From: Bacillota bacterium
Lineage (GTDB): Bacteria; Bacillota; Clostridia; Oscillospirales; JAKOTC01
Reading direction: 5' to 3'
NCBI GenBank assembly: GCA_029776465.1
Contig: JAKOTC010000044.1
Span: 1 to 6,674 of the forward strand
DNA length: 6,674 nucleotides
Position numbers and translations under genes: made by a program. Each line of letters starts with the position of its first letter. Position 1 is the stretch's first letter. Below the pieces are notes generated by a model. That model was not told where the DNA came from. It worked only from the letters and a program-made list of their open reading frames with translations, and ran no database searches. Shown piece after piece: positions 5,886-6,674 of this stretch.

Positions 5886-6674
5886 TTATATGTCGGTTTT
5901 GGTTTCCGCCGTCCGCAGCTTCAGGCCCTCAACTTCCGTCAGGGTTCGGGCCTTGGAAACCCGCAGATCGGCCAGGGCCGCCGTCTGGTCCTCAATGGTT
6001 TTGGCAAGCTGCAGAAAATCCTTTTCAAGGGTTCCGGCTTCGGCCTCCAGCTTGCTGAGCTGAGCCGAAACCGCTTCGATCTCTGCCTGGATAGTCTCGG
6101 CCTCGGCGGTCTTTGCCCGGAGAAGGTCTTTGCGCTGGGCGGTCTGCTCCTCCGACTGGTTCATCTGACTGACCAGCTCGGCAATCTGCCCCTTGATGCG
6201 CTCGATATCCGACAGGCGGTGGCGCTGTTCGCCCCGCAGCAGTTCCACCTCATTGCGGGCATGGGCGGCGTTTTCCCGCCATCCCTCCGCCGCTCTCCGT
6301 TTCTCATCAATGGCCGCATTGATTTTCTGGGTCTCTCTGAAGAGACGCTGGGTTTCTTCCTCGCACTGGCCGAGCCGAATCTCGCACTCTGCCAGCTGGG
6401 CCTTGACCAGGTCGGTTTTATGGCGAAGCTCCTCCACCGTCTGCCCGGCCTTCTCGGCGTTTTTGGTCCAGATCGCCAGTTCCAGCTCCCGCTTTCTGGA
6501 GGACAAAGCGATGTACTTCTTGGCTTTTTCGGCCTGCTCGGCCAAGGGGCCGACCCGGCTTTCCAGTTCATTTAAAATATCCTTCAGCCGAACCAGGTTC
6601 TCCCCCGCCTTTTCCAGGCTGCGCTCGGCTTCCTCCCGGCGGTAGCGGTGCTTGGCGATCCCCGCCGCCTCCTC
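5886..6674 (-). CDS. smc: SMC N-terminal part: end of ATPase N-lobe region and coiled coil, cut at both ends
   Basis: The frame is open from the window edge (6674) to the TAA at 5886, giving 262 residues. It begins inside the conserved block after the N-lobe (EEAAGIAKHRYRREEAE, with LVRLKDILNELESRVGPL following), which is highly typical of SMC. The rest is a Glu/Lys/Gln/Ala-rich coiled coil, the ascending arm. Walker A and the Q-loop should lie upstream of the window. The real start is therefore not visible, and the TTG at 6545 is only an internal Leu codon. If translated as it stands, the protein would be about 410 residues with the ATP-binding N-lobe and most of one arm, but no hinge. It ends ETKTDI before the stop, with the SMC sequence continuing directly after it. 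Confidence 0.8.
   Translation of the reverse strand, partial: EEAAGIAKHRYRREEAERSLEKAGENLVRLKDILNELESRVGPLAEQAEKAKKYIALSSRKRELELAIWTKNAEKAGQTVEELRHKTDLVKAQLAECEIRLGQCEEETQRLFRETQKINAAIDEKRRAAEGWRENAAHARNEVELLRGEQRHRLSDIERIKGQIAELVSQMNQSEEQTAQRKDLLRAKTAEAETIQAEIEAVSAQLSKLEAEAGTLEKDFLQLAKTIEDQTAALADLRVSKARTLTEVEGLKLRTAETKTDI

Larger units (their letters stand above)
3582..6674 (-). pseudogene. smc: smc, chromosome condensation ATPase, interrupted by one in-frame stop; 5' end outside window
   Basis: This entry covers the whole smc reading frame in the window; its two halves are listed separately. SMC dimers with ScpA and ScpB form the bacterial condensin that organises and separates chromosomes. 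From base 6674 to 3585 the frame holds 1030 codons, one of which is TAA (5888-5886). The first visible residues, EEAAGIAKHRYRREEAE, correspond to about residue 150 of other SMCs, so the full protein would be near 1180 residues, the normal length. Both sides of the stop are in the same frame, and hydrophobic heptad positions (Ile before the stop, then Ile, Ile, Ile, Leu at 7, 10, 14 and 17 residues) continue without a shift; the stop takes an outer position of the coiled coil. A single base change from a Glu, Gln or Lys codon would explain it. It may be a true nonsense mutation, a minority variant or a sequence error. Confidence 0.7.

Noticed and set aside
5886..5888. TAA read as an amino acid (altered genetic code)
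   Set aside because: TAA ends smc, ftsY, rdgB and yqeK in this same window at the expected family lengths, so it acts as a stop here.
5865..5891. A frameshift as the cause of the smc break
   Set aside because: The sequence on both sides is in the same frame, and the coiled-coil heptads keep their register.

Overview
This window holds a block of conserved bacterial housekeeping genes, all read from the minus strand (right to left). In transcription order they are smc (5' end outside the window), ftsY, rdgB, yhbY, nadD, yqeK and the start of a gene for a LytR-CpsA-Psr (LCP) cell-wall enzyme that runs off the left edge. An smc-ftsY pair, a short FtsY without an acidic N-terminal domain, an SMC Walker B of the form LLDEIEAALDE, and the nadD-yqeK-LCP series point to a Gram-positive Bacillota of the class Clostridia. 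An Oscillospirales-type member is a guess from the gene order. I see no mobile element, CRISPR array, tRNA, rRNA or intrinsic terminator, and no gene-free stretch longer than about 90 bases.

Right part (3582-6674): smc. Read through, the frame covers residues from about 150 to the C-terminus of a protein near 1180 residues, with N-terminal coiled coil, hinge, C-terminal coiled coil and ATPase C-lobe all recognisable. It is broken by one in-frame TAA at 5886-5888. The reading frame and the heptad pattern are the same on both sides, so this is a nonsense codon, not a frameshift. TAA is the normal stop of four neighbouring genes, so recoding of TAA is unlikely.

Middle (2582-3490): ftsY, the SRP receptor GTPase, after a 91-base AT-rich gap with a possible promoter and a small hairpin touching the ribosome binding site.

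Left part (1-2544): rdgB (nucleotide-pool cleaning), yhbY (ribosome assembly), nadD (NAD synthesis), yqeK (Ap4A hydrolysis) and the LCP gene, closely spaced and probably co-transcribed. nadD and yqeK overlap by ATGA. Three intergenic signals deserve attention. One is a good sigma-A-like promoter at the rdgB-yhbY junction, followed at once by a short hairpin. The second is a 40-base RNA hairpin that fills the yhbY-nadD gap and whose G.U pairs make it specific to the transcribed strand. The third is a 13-base direct repeat at the ftsY-rdgB junction.

No wholly new system is visible. The items most worth checking are the stop codon in smc and the yhbY-nadD hairpin.
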